From Spirometra erinaceieuropaei (Eukaryota > Platyhelminthes > Cestoda > Diphyllobothriidea > Diphyllobothriidae): a DNA stretch of 64,000 nt. Positions within the stretch are counted from its first letter, which is position 1, and every line of letters starts with the position of its first letter. A model generated the notes under the pieces. The model ran no database searches. It saw only the letters and a list, made by a program, of their open reading frames with translations, and was not told the DNA's origin. The stretch is taken from positions 336,627-400,626 of the forward strand of contig CACRXP010000175.1 in assembly GCA_902702965.1 (NCBI GenBank), given 5' to 3'. Made by a program: the position numbers and the translations under genes. Of this stretch, positions 31,861-45,151 are shown in pieces.

Positions 31861-34205
31861 TGGTCTTGCCACGTTGCGCCAAGTGGATTCGGATGAGGAC
31901 ATATGAACACCCGCCTATTGTTGCCTAATTGCTTTCGTTTGTTTGGCAGCTGTCTCGCGCCAATCAAATGATCAGTCTTCGCGTCAGCAGCAAATAACCC
32001 TGCCCGCATCGTTGACTTAGTCAGTGGACTTATCGATCAATTAAGTGCCCATAAGCGCTGTACTGTAGATCAATAGTTCGTTTCAAGGTCACTGCCGGTT
32101 ACTTCGATTTGCTAGATTAACCTACACTGGTGCTTTCATCTGCAACCGACGATGGGCTTCGCGGCGGCTAATTACGACTTCAGGGATCAATGTTTACCCG
32201 CATACAGCCCGGCTTCGTGCTTGTCTGCGAAACCACATCATTAGCATTTTGTAATCCCCTCCTCTATATTCTGTGGCGACATCTACCCTAGCCGCGAACT
32301 GAGGCATTGAGGCTGATCAGGCAGACTGATGCAATCTGGGCGCCACCGGACGTCGAGCTATGGCCTCAAATTCTTATTCGAGCCTGCCACAGTAAGTTCC
32401 TGGCCTCCCTTTTTTTCCGGACATTCAAAACAAGCACCGGAATTCGCCAAGCCTCCCTGCGCAGCAGCGACATCAGAACGTAGTTGCTGACAGCATGCCG
32501 CTTGACAGTTTGAGAGACCATCAAAATGGGCAATCGATTCTGGGCGTCCCATGAATTCCATACGTACCCAGTAGTTCCCCCAGTGCCGTCTCGCAGTGCC
32601 GTCACCTGCTCCAAATCTACTCCGAGACCAATCATCTAATGAGAGTTTGACCGCGGTTATCAGCACTGTCCACAGCAGGGGGGCGCAGAGCCAGCGACTT
32701 GCCCGTGAATCAGCTTATAGTGATAGTAAACCCTCCACCCCCCCCCCCTCTGGGTCCGGTGTTAAGACAGAGTCCAGAAGACCGAAAACGGAATCTGGTG
32801 CATTGGCTAAGAAAAGTTAAAGGGCCCTTCTGCAAAGAGTCTAACAATACTGCGCCAACATCGTAAAGGCGCCTGCGTTTAGACAAACGATCAACTTGTG
32901 CAGACAAAATGGTACGAAAGACAGAAATTAGCCGCATCTACGTTGGTGTCATCTTATGCAAGTTTACAATCAGGTGAAGTTCTTTGAAAACTTTTAAATA
33001 TCCTGGTAGAAGTTGAACATCATAATGCGCTTTCCAATGTCCATACGTCTAGACATGTGGCTTCATTTATGTCCAAGTAAATGAAGTGAAGGAATGCTAA
33101 AAGTAAAAGTTCCAGCACTGGGTTGAAATTCTGCCTCATTCAGCACTGGGTGCACGGATCAGGTGAAATGGCCTACGTCTGCCTTTTTTGGAACCTAGAC
33201 AGATTCTACAGACATCTTTCATAAATATACGATGTCCAAACTACGGCAGAAATAATCCCTGAGCGTATGGGGTCTTAGCAGCCTATTGTGCGCATAATAC
33301 CTGTATTTCTTTAAGCCAAATTTCATTTCCCAACGCCGCTTAATCCACTGTAGATAAATGTCCGTTTGTACCGCATTTCGGTTAGCGCTTAATCTGGCTT
33401 CCGCGTAGGGGTCAGAGAATACTTCTCACAAAAAACTTCCTGTCTAACGGGATTGTAGAAAGAAGTAATGATTGCGACTTGAAGGCATATGATGTATGTA
33501 ACATGAATTAAGATAATACTTTTCAAGCAGATTACACACTGCACCGGACCTAAATTTTGTGGATGTGAAATCTCAGTAAATGTTGACCGGGATTCTACAA
33601 GGTGTCTTCGATGAAAAAAAATAGTATAACCGTGCAGCAGTATCTCAAAATACTTCAGGATGCCAGCTCTTTCATGATCTTCTATTTGACCGTCTGCAAG
33701 AGCTGCAATCTTAAAAAAATAACTACCTATTAACTATGGATATGTCTTATTTATTTTTGATGTCATCAAGAGTCCAACTATAGAAGCATGCACAAGATAA
33801 TTATCCCTTGTGCTTAGTTGGTTGGAACTTACGTCTTCCTTAAATTGTACACTTGACCAGAGCATAGCTGTCGGTTTTAAAAAGCCTTCTTAGTTTCTTA
33901 ACCATTTTGGATCTAATCTGCTGTTGCACTTGTACTCAGGTTCTTGAATCTACAAGTTGTGCACCTTCTTCATGAAAACCATTCATTTAAATATGCCGTT
34001 AAAAAGAAACCATACAGGCCTCTTAAAAATTTGCAGTGGATATCTTAAACAATAGAAGAGACATTAATAAATGCGGACACACAATGTTCTCGCAATGAAC
34101 ATTGTACGGCATTGAAAGGTCTCGTTATTGGGAACGGTCTGAAATGACCAAAACACTCCTTTCAAACATAGAATTTCAAAGAGTTCTCAATTCCAATAGA
34201 AGCGA
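31861..34205. other. Gene-free region
   Basis: No gene supported. A GC-richer block at 32270-32830 has overlapping open frames on both strands, none with a recognisable domain; it could be an unclassified retroelement fragment. 33000-34200 is AT-rich and featureless to me. Confidence 0.45.
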
Positions 34206-34209
34206 AGAG

Positions 34210-34285
34210 ACGAGTCCCCGGAAGTAGTCTTGAAGAAAGAGACACGATCGCTGGGACAAGAGCTTTATTAGCCTGACGTTTGATT
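34210..34285 (+). repeat. Dispersed repeat R3
   Basis: CCGGAAGTAGTCTTGAAGAA, CGATCGCTGGGACAAGAGCT and GCCTGACGTTTGAT in sequence, the best match in this window to 62161-62220 joined to 48340-48370. Confidence 0.6.
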
Positions 34286-34289
34286 AATG

Positions 34290-35690
34290 ACTTTTCATTA
34301 ATAACATTATCGTGCATTAGCTCACACTTGTCAGTTATCTACCGCGAGTATTTTCAGACAATAACACGCACTTCGCCTGCTATTCATCCGACTCTGGGAC
34401 AACCTGGCTCAAGGGCTTCTTGCATTCGCATCCCTGAGACTCACAATTACCAGCGCAAAAACAAGACGACGTCACGCAGCATGTCGCCGCTAGGCAGGAC
34501 GAGACACTTCTAGAGCGTTGCCATTCTGTCATCCTCTGAAGAACGCTTTGCCAACCATCCACCGCCCCAATCTGCCAGATTTCAACAATGTCAATCTGTC
34601 TGACAACGGCTCTTCATCTGAGCAGTCGAGTTAACCTCGCGGCATTATTTGTTGCAGAAAAGTGCCTTTGCAAGGCAAAGACGAAAGAGAACAGTGAAAG
34701 CGCCTGTACGCCAGTGTCTCATACTTGAGAAATTCCATCAGATGCTGTGCAGCTGAATTCACCCTGGCTAAGATAGAGTCAGATGTCTGCAGGCGATATC
34801 TATGTATACAAAGTCCTGCATTGTCTCTCGGCATGCAAAAAAGGGATCCTGCTAGCTGGCCGTATTAGAGAAGGAAGAAACCTACCAAAAAGATGATATT
34901 TTGCATAAAATGTGATGAAATTTGTTGCTGCCTCATTTGGATACAAATGTCCCGCGATGAGATTTGATCTTGCTCAAACCTGCTTTCGTCACTGTTTAAA
35001 ATAAAAGGACGAAGGGAGTTGCCTTCACAAAAAAACTATCATTCCGCTGACGAAATAGCCTAAAGCCACAAATTTTAGCGGATTTTCACTTCTAATATTC
35101 GCCCCCCCCCCGCAACCTTGTAGAACGCAGCAGGCTGTCAGAATCAACCATAAAGTCATCAGCAAATCCACCGTAATTCTGGAAATCATTGTCATATATC
35201 GCGCACGTTTCATAGGCGATTGCTTGCCTCCTGCAACCATCGGGTATCGCTACCGCCCACATACCCGTGTCCATAATCTGATATCTAGTCATAAAACCAA
35301 AAACTCCTTTGCCATGAGGAAAATATCGGAATCAGTGCAATTCCTGCGAGGCAAACTTATAATGCAAAAAATTAACTATCAAAGACACAGTTGACTGAAA
35401 ATTCCATCAAGCCCGCGGGTCAAATGTAAGGACACTGTGCTTCTTACCAGCAGGTTCGGAGTTCGAGTCTCAAGGGTTTCACACCTTGGGGTTGGGTTTG
35501 GCTGATAAATGACGGCTGACAGGCCATAAAAGATCATTTCAGTTCCCGCCGTCTTTGTTCGTAATACTTTTGTGGATGAATTCTGTATGAAAAGTGAGAT
35601 GATTCCGGGATGTCAGAAATATTTTTTGATTTGGAAATGAAACCTAGAGGGGGTCAAGATATTACTCACTATGCAGCGTAATCCCACGAT
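34290..35690. other. Gene-free region
   Basis: No gene. Around 35450-35480 a GGTTCGGAGTTCGAGTCTC stretch resembles an RNA polymerase III B box; no cloverleaf could be folded (see rejected list). Confidence 0.45.
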
Positions 35691-36640
35691 AATTCAATTT
35701 GCTCCAGATGCTGGCTTTTAAAGGAACATCTGGTCGGCCGTCTGAAAAAACTTCACTTTAAAATGTGATTTATTGCGTAGCATGATTTTTTCTCGTTGAC
35801 TTTCGACGCCTTTTTAAATATAAACCTATTTTATGAAAAAAAGCATAAACATATTCATCCTTTTGCTAATTTTGCAGAAAGTTAGAGTATATGGGCTAAC
35901 TCATGAAAAGCCAACAGCAATTATTAAATGCATCTTCGTTTCGAAAAGATTGTTTAATTTACATCTAGCAGCATAATTCTTCAAACATTCAGTTACCTCG
36001 GGTAGCTGACTTTTGAACGAACTTCTCTCCTACTGCATGCGAAACCCATACTCTGTAAAAAGTGACTACTTAATTAGCAGGTGCTTTTTTCATTTTTTCG
36101 ATGCCCTTATGAAATCAATTGTTTTTCATGGTAAACACGCATAAAATACTCATTAGTTTGCTTTTTCGGTGGTAAACGAAGCTTTCTTACAAATGTTTGC
36201 TCAAAGAAAGAGTACAAAACGGTTTTCAAAAACATTTCCAATTACAAATTATTTTTAATCCGATCTGCGTTAGAATGCAATTGGGGGTTTCCAAACTGCA
36301 AGCCATATATTTATCGCGAACGAAAAACAAAACATTTCCCTACGGTATTCAGAGGGAATTATACGAAGTTCATTTAATTTACCCGTGGATTTAAGCCATA
36401 TTGTAAACTTCACAAGCAACATTAGCAAATAAAGAGACTTGAAGTTTTATGAACGGACATCAAACAGTACTAAAAATAAGCACAATTACAAACTTTTTCA
36501 AAACTGAAATAAACTCCTCCTTTAAGTGCTAAATAGAAAGAAGACGTAATTTCTACCAAAATAGCAAAATAATGAGCATTTTTATCAATGTTTTCTATAA
36601 ACTATAATTGAATTTTCGTTCGTGAACCTACTGATTCAAA
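35691..36640. repeat. Long-TIR element L1, two nested or adjacent copies
   Basis: 35690-35900 repeats the arm sequence (CAATTTGCTCCAGATG, then TTGACTTTCGACGCC). A second, fuller copy from about 35915 has a left arm (GTTACCTCGGGTAGCTGACTT; GTGACTACTTAATTAGCAGG near 36062) and an inverted right arm at 36470-36620 (AGAAAGAAGACGTAATTTCT, then TATAATTGAATTTTCG). Confidence 0.6.
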
Positions 36641-37399
36641 CGCACGACCTTCAGACAGTTTCGACAGAGTACATACAATATCATAAGTCCACGTTAACTA
36701 GCTGCCATTATCAGTACCTAAACAGGGGGTCAGAAGTATGGCCCCCCGCCGATAAATGTATCCCTTGTGCAAAATGAATCAATTCCAGTTGAACAAAGAT
36801 ATTTTGAGTTAGTCTTCCTACTTATGACTGTAATTAGATGATTTCAGTATACGTCTTATCATCTCCTGTCCATAGCATAGCTTACAGCCTTAGAATCCTT
36901 AGAGACAACGAGGACAGTCTTATAATGAAGGCTGGTTGTCGGACACCAGCGAAGCGGCGGGCGGTTTAGCTCGCCTGACTCGGAAGGTTCACTGATGGCG
37001 TTGAAGCATGCCGGCAAGATATGTGAAATTTGGTGCATCCAAGCAGCCTCTGCAAAAGGCAGCTGCATTGTGCATGGAAGACGTCTGGTGGCAATGCTTA
37101 GGCAGAGAAAAGTGTCTCCTAGATGGGCATTAAGTCCTATGTCTTGATCGGTCGCAAAAACCTCGGTAGAGAATGTACGCATCTAGTCTTATCATGTTTA
37201 CCACATGCCAGTCCTAAAGGCCATCTTTAAAAAGTCAACCGTGTCCCAAAATCGCTGACTATGTTCAGAATAAATTCCTTTCTCTAATTCACGGAGATAC
37301 AGTTCTTCTCTTCCTAGATAAATTCAACTATCAGCTAGACGCACCTGCAAAAACAGTTCTTGGAACAGTACAACAAGACAATCACAATCGCAGTCCCGC
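36641..37399. other. Gene-free region
   Basis: No gene, repeat or RNA that I can support. Confidence 0.45.
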
Positions 37400-38013
37400 T
37401 TGTGTGGTTTTTAATTTGAAAGCCCACTTCACAATTCCAGCTAATATCATATGCTCAAAAATAAAAAGAACATTCCGAGGTGGTCATGTATGCAACATTA
37501 CATAAAATTTCCCAAACGGCAAAAAATGTCAGCCTATTTAAACAAAGGAGTCCTCTCTAGCCTTATTACAGTAATTTAAGGCACCGAATCGCACAGATCT
37601 GCTAATATAACCCTTAGGAAAAGATACAAACTTTGGTTTTCTTAAAACAACCCTTGTGTCTGCAGGTTAATTTTCACGTTTGGCATCAAACATGTATAAG
37701 TCCGGCCTATTGTTTTATTAAAACTATTGCGGTCAAAATACTTTTCTTTTGATAAACAACTTAATTAAACAGACAAACGGAGTCTAGGAGAGGAACTAGC
37801 TTAGGAAATTGCACGAATATATTGCATCACCAACTGTCGCTAAAGCGTACTAATATTTTGCTTGATATAATTACGCAAACACAATATCTGGGCAAGAAAA
37901 GGACAGTTCATTGAGAGGAGTGGATGAGGAAACAAAACGCACAACGTTAAATGCGAACAGAAATTCTCGCATTACTCTTCATTGTCCGGTTCCATGAGAT
38001 AGGTCACGAACTG
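37400..38013 (+). repeat. Long-TIR element family L2, right part
   Basis: Aligns with 280-847 and 55060-55609 (shared GGTGGTCAT, GACATCAGGTAGAATTTTCC-like, GGAGTCTAGGA and GCACGAATATATT blocks). It ends TTCCATGAGATAGGTCACGAACTG at 38013, directly followed by TA and another element. Confidence 0.7.
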
Positions 38014-38015
38014 TA

Positions 38016-38395
38016 CAGTTGGTGTCGACATTGATTCCGAAAGGCGTTTTCGTATTGAAAAGATTAATGATATAGGGTTATAAAACCGATCATATTTCAG
38101 TATAATTCAATAATAATTCAGTTACGTGAGGACGCCGGCTTTTGAACAGACTTCTTTTCGGATGCTTCCAATAACCATACTCCGTAAAAATGACTTCTTA
38201 TGTAGCATGCATCTTTTCGTTGATTTTCGATGCCCTTAAAGACTCGATTATATTTCATTGAAAACATGCATGCAAGCATTCATTTTTTGCTGTTTCGGTA
38301 GAAAAGTAGGCCTCTTATAATTTTACTTTCAAACTATTAGCCGTGAAAGTGTTTATCATTGAAAGACTATTTTTAATCTGGCGCAGGTGAAAGGA
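38016..38395 (+). repeat. Long-TIR element L1, left arm
   Basis: Starts CAGTTGGTGTCGACATTGAT at 38016, immediately after the TA that ends the L2 element, and continues with the usual left arm (TGACTTCTTATGTAGCATGC near 38189, TTGATTTTCGATGCCC). The right arm is lost or too degraded to place; a weak end-like block is at 38778. Confidence 0.65.
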
Positions 38396-39760
38396 TAAAT
38401 TTTGTGCGGTCCAGCTACTATTTATATATAAATCAAGGAACTGGAAGGACAAGACAATACCGGTCAGGACCAATACGGCCACTCTTCCGTGCACTCACAA
38501 AAACGATCACAATGCTAATAGATAAATATGCTCTTCAGTTACTGCAAAAACACCTAAGTATTTTCATCAAAGGAAGGAAGAACGACCGAAAGTACTACAA
38601 TTATTCTCATCTTTTGCTGTAGGTGTTCATTATTTTCTCAATGAATTATTATATAGGAGCAATGTGTATCTTGAGATCTAATTTGGCCGGAAGTCGTTCG
38701 ATACCAGTTTGACGTTTTAATGAATGCATGCGGATTGGCTTCTTGTTGGTTGATGATTTGTCGTTAATTTAGGCTTATTTCATGAACTAGGCCACTTATT
38801 TCAGATAAACACATATACCGTTTATCATTCTCAACAGAAGTCTAAGATGGAAAATAGGCCATTTAATGGCCCGCATTGTATTTGTGCGGAAACATCCTCG
38901 TTTCCATCACTAGAGTGAAGAATCGTCTGTTCCTGTTAGCCCAGATTTTGTCTGTCTCACATTTACCTCATGTTTTAGGCGTTCCTGACTCGCGAACTCC
39001 GATTCGCTTTCTGGCTAGGGACTGGCTTTTGTCTCTCCGTGGCCAACTGCTGCTGTAATCGTGTGGTCTTTGTGTCGTGCCCGGCTGTCTTAGTCGCTGC
39101 CAGGTCTGTGTGCCTGTGGGCCTAGGCCTCATAACCTGATGGACTGATCAGCTCTCATCACACATGCGAATCACGTTCGGACCTGCGGGAGCGTCGGCGG
39201 GTCCATGTATAGCGTCGGTTGTGGGACCTCCGGTTGGCTCTTTCCTCCTGCTCAGGAGGTGACAACTGTTGAGTGAGCCGCCAGGGCTATCGGCCCCTTC
39301 CGGGCTGATCGGAGCCTCGTACGTAGCGCCTGGGTAGGCCAGGTGTAGATCAACAGTTCTGCTTATTGTGCCGACTGAGGGCCACAGTTCGAGCATCAGA
39401 CGAGCCATCTTGTCAATGACTCGACTGATGACACTTGATTCCCAGAGGCGAAACAGTGATTTTCTTGTTGTATGCGGTCACATACCCATGTCATTCTATC
39501 CTCGCGCTGGACTGCAAACATGGTACTCATGCAGTCTTGTGCAGAGCTGTTTGCAACTGTCACCAGCATACCTCACACGGCAACTTCACGCGGGGTGCTG
39601 TGTTCCGTTGCCGGAATTTATCGCCACACTTTACTGTACCCAAGAAAACCAGGCAGAATTTAACGAACCGCTTTATATGATTAAATTTAAAGGGACTTGT
39701 GTTTTGAGGCCTGTAAAGCATTTTGTCATTGGCGATAGGAAAATATAGAGTGTAAAATAC
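38396..39760. other. Gene-free region
   Basis: No gene supported. A GC-rich block at 39060-39420 differs in composition from its surroundings and could be a transposon fragment; I could not classify it. Overlapping open frames at 39368-39748 show no domain. Confidence 0.45.
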
Positions 39761-39766
39761 TTTTGA

Positions 39767-39799
39767 CCAATCAGGGATTGACAGCCAGCCATATTAAAT
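39767..39799 (+). promoter_or_regulatory. Core promoter of the 40-kb gene
   Basis: CCAAT at 39767-39771 and TATTAAAT at 39792-39799, 25 nt apart; the ATG follows 63 nt after the TATA start. Confidence 0.65.
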
Positions 39800-39854
39800 T
39801 TCTGCAATCTCACACATCTAGTAGGTGAGTTATCTTCTTGTAAGGACACTCGCC

Positions 39855-40682
39855 ATGCGTAAGACTCTGGCCTTTCTTTTGATCCTAAATTCCTTTCTGC
39901 TCTGTCAGACCTGCCTTCCAGGCCGCGGTAAGTGTCGACACTTCTGCCTTCAGCGTTTCAGTTAAAGGCATCTCATAAGACCTTTGGCATTAATCTTGCT
40001 CAGTCGCTCTTTTGGTAGGTCTATGAGGCTTCCTCTCGTTTCAGATAGGGGCTAGCGTGCTTTAACATACCAACCATTATCAACACTCGGAAAATTTTCA
40101 TGTCGAATCTTTTTCTGCGTTATTTACACGTCTTCCGTTTTAGAAAGCAAAGAAAAGTGTCCGCGCCACAATCAAGGAATTTATTTGACAGATTTTGTGC
40201 AATCCCACGTGGAACGGCTTTCTAGAATCCAAATTGTCCTGCCTTATGACGAGGTCAGCAAGACGAAATTTATAATGACCTTTAACAGCCCCGGATATTC
40301 TGACGACTGCGTTTTCAAGAAAAGCGTCCCTCAAGGTGGATTCGAACAGTTTTCCTGTGAGATCACTTTTTCTGCCGCTACTATATTTTTTAAGAGAACG
40401 GCAAATCCCTTTGTTGAGACATACACGCACTTGGAGACATTGGAACTAAACGTATTCAACGTCAGCGCAAATGCCAAAGTTAACCTCCTTTTCTACAAAC
40501 CTTGGGAGCCCTTCGCAATTCATATTACCCAACTCACATTTATCAACCTCTCAGATAAATTACTGAGGAAAGCCGCTAAAAGACATCAAGTATCCGCATG
40601 GAAGGTCATGGTCATTTCAAGGGCTCATGCATTTGCTAACTGGGCATATTTGAAAAAGAATTCACCGCGGTGTTACATTTAA
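39855..40682 (+). CDS. Family gene E1: predicted secreted protein, about 203 aa, two exons
   Basis: Exon 1, 39855-39927, codes a signal peptide (MRKTLAFLLILNSFLLCQTC start) and ends at a consensus GTAAGT. Exon 2 starts at 40144 after TTTTAG, or at 40153 after GCAAAG; both keep frame, differing by three residues, and 40153 matches the gene C site. Motifs: EKCPRHN, IYLTDFVQ, GYSDDCVFKK, QFSCEITF, FNVSANAKVNLLF, LTFINLSDKLL, NWAYL and C-terminal CYI. No intron-2 donor is present where copy A and the 45-kb gene have one, so the mature region is a single exon. AATAAA lies at 40807-40812. It is diverged from gene C, with the first 60 residues of exon 2 much better conserved than the rest. Function unknown. 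Confidence 0.82.
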
Positions 40683-42612
40683 TGATTGTGTGATTCCGTT
40701 TTCCGGTATATTTCTGGAACCAGTATCTTTGTGAAACCCGTTGTCTGAGTGTAGGTTAGTTTAGAAGCTGATTCATGGACGGTTGCAAGAAAGAAGATGA
40801 TAAAAAAATAAATATTTAAATTTGGTCACTTGTTCTGTACTTGTGTGTTGAGCACATTTGCGGCAAAGTCGGTTAAGTCAGTAAACCATCACACCAGTCT
40901 TGCCTAGACTGTCTGCCGTTGGGCGAGCAGATGAGCTGTCTTTGTCGGCAGTTAACTGATCACTTTTAGAGCACGAGCTCCCTTTCGACCACTAGACGCT
41001 CTTTGTCAAAGTCCAGAGGTCGGATTGCGCGCCATCGGAAGATGACCCTGCACCCAGTTGATGACTCAGCCAAAAGCCACAACGATCTGTCGCACGTTTA
41101 AGCAGTGCCGCTATAATCTGCAGATCATTGGCAGCCTTCTGATCTACCTGATCGATCAATGTCTACACCATGTACGATGAGCACGCACACCTCTCGCGTC
41201 TGACTTGTGTTCTTTAACAAAATGTTCCCTTACGACCATTTTTATCCTTGATTTACATGGATAAAAATGCTCTTATCTTCTCAAAGCCGAAATATCGTTT
41301 CACTTAAATGGGCTATCTGCACTCTCTGGACATTTTTAGAATGCGAAGAATGCATGAAGAACACGACACAAAAACAGGAACCCACCATATTCCGCCAGGA
41401 TTGTGCTAAATTCTAGTAAAATTCGGGTTGACGTTATGGTTACTTTTAGGTTCAGCGCAAGCCCACGCCAATCTTTAGCTTATCTCGAACCTTTACAAAA
41501 TCACTTGCTTTGCGCGGATAGAGGGTGCTCCCATTCCTGAGTCTTACTGGGCAATGTCTGTCAATTTCGGGAGATTCGATTTGTCAGTCCCACGCAGTGC
41601 TTTGTCGTCATTCCACTGGTCGACCGTGACAATTAAATGAACCTGAATAGAAACCAGCACTTACAGCGCATCTTGATGTCAGTCTAAACGCGGTGTAACA
41701 ATGACACCTTAAGTAGCCACATAGGAGTGTTGTTTGTGCAAAAGCCCTGTTCTGTCTGTTGCAGTTACAAATCTCGCACAGCAAAGCATTGAAGCGGAAA
41801 AGTATTTCTTCTGAACTTTTGATAAACCAAGTCAGCTAACCTACCAGATATCCCCAGTGCCGTTTGTCCACCCAACATAATTGCCTAACGCACACCGCAA
41901 GACTTATTTGTACCAGTAGTCTCTTGCACAAACATCAAGGACTTCAAGGTAACAGGGAAACTTTCAACCGCAGAAACGATGGAAGGCATCATATAGTTGC
42001 TCAAGCGATAGGAACTGGCACCCTAGTTAGGGTGAGAACAAGTTGCGCTAGTAAATATGCCCTTGATTCAGCAAATAGAACCCCAATTTTCCCCAGCTAA
42101 ACATGTGGTTCTGACCATAGTGTTTGAGAGAAAATGCGCAAAATATTGCAATTAAATGGAGCCAGGGAATTTTTCGGAATTTTGGATGGGGCAGCGCATT
42201 TGGATTTTCGGGTGTTCGGGGATAATCTTCATGCTCACATGCTTCCTAGAATGAAGAGTTCAGGTAATGAAATAACAAGGAGGGATGACGTATGTACAAA
42301 TATAAAGCCGTTCCAGGTGGGCCTATTTTTCAAGTTGTTTCAAAAGACCTCTAATTGCGATTAGAACGCCAAGATCAAAAACGAGTCTAAGGGGTTGAAT
42401 TCAACGGCAGGATTGAAAACACGCCTTTTCAAAATGTCTGTTCATCTGCTCTTTGGCATTATTTGGTTCCGAGTTGCATTTGCATCCGGGATCGCATTAC
42501 GGTTGCAAATGATACTCTGGATTTCTTTATTTGTGCGTGAATTTTAGCTGTTTGGAAGGGAGGTTAGAACGTATTTCGCAGGAAACTCCGCCTATCCCCC
42601 AAAGGGCCTATT
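40683..42612. other. Gene-free region with polyadenylation signal
   Basis: AATAAA at 40807-40812 serves the 40-kb gene, about 125 nt after its stop. No other gene or repeat that I can support. Confidence 0.5.
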
Positions 42613-42614
42613 TA

Positions 42615-44454
42615 GAGTACGTGACCTATCTTATGAAATCTGAAATTGGAAACCGTTTAGAAAATTTTCGGACGCCTTTAACGTGGCGCATTTAGTTCGG
42701 TCACCCACATTCTTTAATGAAATGTCCTTTTCTTGTTTAAAAATTGTGTTTTCGTAATTATGTCAAGTGAAATATCAGTAAAATCTTAGCGAAAATAGAA
42801 TTTGGAATATACTCGCACAATCTCCTATATTAATACATGTCCTAGACTCTAGTTACGCATCTGAGCGACTTTTTCATTGAAAGGAAAGCAATTTACCCGC
42901 GAGAGTTTCAATAAACAGATTTAGCTGGATTATAAATTTTATTTCATGTCCGGTGTTGACGAAGGTCTTCAATCTCCAAAAATAAAGGTTATTTTAAAAA
43001 AACAAGATGTTTTATCAATTCCTTAATGTCAAATTAGCATATCTGTGCGAATTGGTGCCCTAAAGTGCAACAATAACACAGATAGAGATTCCTTCGTTTA
43101 CGTCGGCTAAAAAAAAATTTCTGCTTGGAAAATTCTACCTGATGTCACATAGTTGACCTCCACTGAATGGTGATTTTCAGCTTTAAACATATGACACACT
43201 ATTTTTCTAGTATTTTGGCTTCTGTACATACTTTTTCGGAAAAAGAGCGAGCAAAACACTTTTAGTCTCATCAAATTATCAGTATTTGTGTGAGCGCTCT
43301 GCGGTGGATTCATAATCGAAGAACGGAATTTAAAGCGAGCAAAATCGGTGGAAATGGCTTCAATGTATAGAGAAAAACATGTTCTTGCGTTTACGCTAGA
43401 AACATATTAGTATTGCTTGGGAACATGAAAGAAACCGTCAAAAGTGTCAAATTTTTCTTGGCCTCGCCGTGCAAAAACGCAAAGTATGTAGAGAGCCGTC
43501 GACGGAGTGCAGTAATGAAGCATTTTTTAAGAGGTGACTTATTAAGAAAAGTTTTCTTATTGATCCAAGGCACACTCGTTGTAGACAGCCATTTTCCTCA
43601 AAAAATAAGGTTGATGTTTAATTTAGTCCACACATGTGACCCAAACGAAAATTTTCGTGAAAATGAGCGCCGTAACACTCACTAGTTTGGTAAACGCCTT
43701 CAAGGACAATGTTATTTTACAGTTATCAGCAGTCGGGTAGTTCAGAATCTGTCTTTATGGGCGATCGGGTGAAAACACTAAAAATCATGAACTATTTAGC
43801 ACTATTTCGAGGCCGATCTGAAACTCAACGTAATCCAAAACGAAATAAAGTATAAATTAATTTAACGGGAGAAAAGTTCTCTCTACAAACGCTTGTCAGT
43901 TCTATTTCAATTTATTAGGCACCGACCAGGTCTCACCGCATGTTACCTTATGAAAACATTTGATCCTACGACGTCTTCATCGGCAAATCAAGCAAGTCCA
44001 GTTTCTCTTGTTAAATCTCATCTCATTAACTGAGAACACTGAAGGCTAACACACTCGGATTGTAGGCAGTTGACAAACCGTCATATATGAAGTCCTACTA
44101 CTTATTAAACGATACTTAGATGTAAAATTCACAGAAACGCTGTTACTGGACGTGATTTTATATCTACTTTCATATTTACCACGTGTTTGGTATGAGAATA
44201 CATTCTATACATCTAAAAACAAACTTTACTTATTTAGAGCCGTTGCTGACGTTTTCGTGATATTGAGCGTTTCAAAATAAATCGATATTTCTAAACAACG
44301 AAGCACTGTCTTTAGAATCTCTTTTATTTCATTAAATCTCTTAAAATAGCCCTTAATTAACATGCACAATTGACTCATGAATTCGTGTCGGTTTGCGAGT
44401 GATTGGCAAGCATTCGTAAATTTCAACAAATTTCATGAGTTAGGTCACGCACTG
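42615..44454 (-). mobile_element. Long-TIR element L2, inverted and possibly full length
   Basis: The left end reads TA then GAGTACGTGACCTATCTTATG, the inverse of the L2 right end. 42615-43745 is the reverse complement of 54530-55609 with scattered differences. The right end at 44425-44454 reads TTTCATGAGTTAGGTCACGCACTG then TA, the common terminus. If both ends belong to one element it is about 1.84 kb. No transposase frame is seen, so it is non-autonomous or decayed. Confidence 0.6.
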
Positions 44455-44456
44455 TA

Positions 44457-44859
44457 CATTCACACACTATACAAAATGCATCTGCCTGTCAACAAACAAC
44501 TTTTTAAAACAGAATTATACCCTTCCGTCGAATTTAAAATTGAAAGAAGATGTATTTTCTTCTGAATTAGCAAAACAAGGAATATTTTACGCATGATATC
44601 TATAAATATAGTTGAGTATTTAGGGACATCGAAAATCATTAAAAAATGCACTCTTCTTAAGTAGCCATTCTAAGGGACTAAGGTTTTTTGGATGCAGCTA
44701 GTAAGATGTTTGTTCGAATGCGGCGTCCTGGGATAATTGAATTTTTATAAAATTATGCTGCGCGATGATTGGTTTTACAACCCCCTTAAATGTATCTTTT
44801 TGAAACGGAAAATCATTTCGGAATTTCTGTTTAGATTTCATGAGTTAGCCCGCCTACTG
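44457..44859 (-). repeat. Long-TIR element L1, right arm
   Basis: Starts directly after the TA that closes the L2 element and follows the right-arm order (AGAAGATGTATTTTCTTCTG, GGGACATCGAAAATCATTAA, TTAAGTAGCCATTCT, TTTCATGAGTTAGCCCGCCT), ending ACTG at 44859 and TA. The left arm is missing. Confidence 0.6.
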
Positions 44860-45064
44860 TATATTCAACCAACAGATGTATCTTTTGCGAAATTCAACAG
44901 AATATATGACGGAAAGAAACGAGGAAAAGCAAACTTCAAGGAGCTAAACGCGACGGATACTGGGGCCAAATTTCAGCCACCAAGCTCATGTGACCTACAG
45001 GCCAGTTCATAATTGGAGACCAAAACATATAGATAGATTGTACCATCTTTAAAACGCGACAGAT

Positions 45065-45097
45065 CCAATCATCGACTCGCATCAAGCAATATTAAGT
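45065..45097 (+). promoter_or_regulatory. Core promoter of the 45-kb gene
   Basis: CCAAT at 45065-45069 and TATTAAGT at 45090-45097, 25 nt apart; ATG 62 nt after the TATA start. Confidence 0.65.
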
Positions 45098-45151
45098 AAT
45101 TTACCCCTCACACAAACACTAGACTTTTAACCGTGTGGCAGAGCGTTCACC

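Noticed and set aside
32358..32820. Overlapping long frames on both strands in a GC-rich block
   Set aside because: Composition alone explains the open frames; no domain, start context or conservation could be shown.
35415..35485. tRNA-like stretch with a B-box-like GGTTCGGAGTTCGAGTC
   Set aside because: No acceptor stem or anticodon arm could be paired; at most a decayed tRNA-derived repeat.
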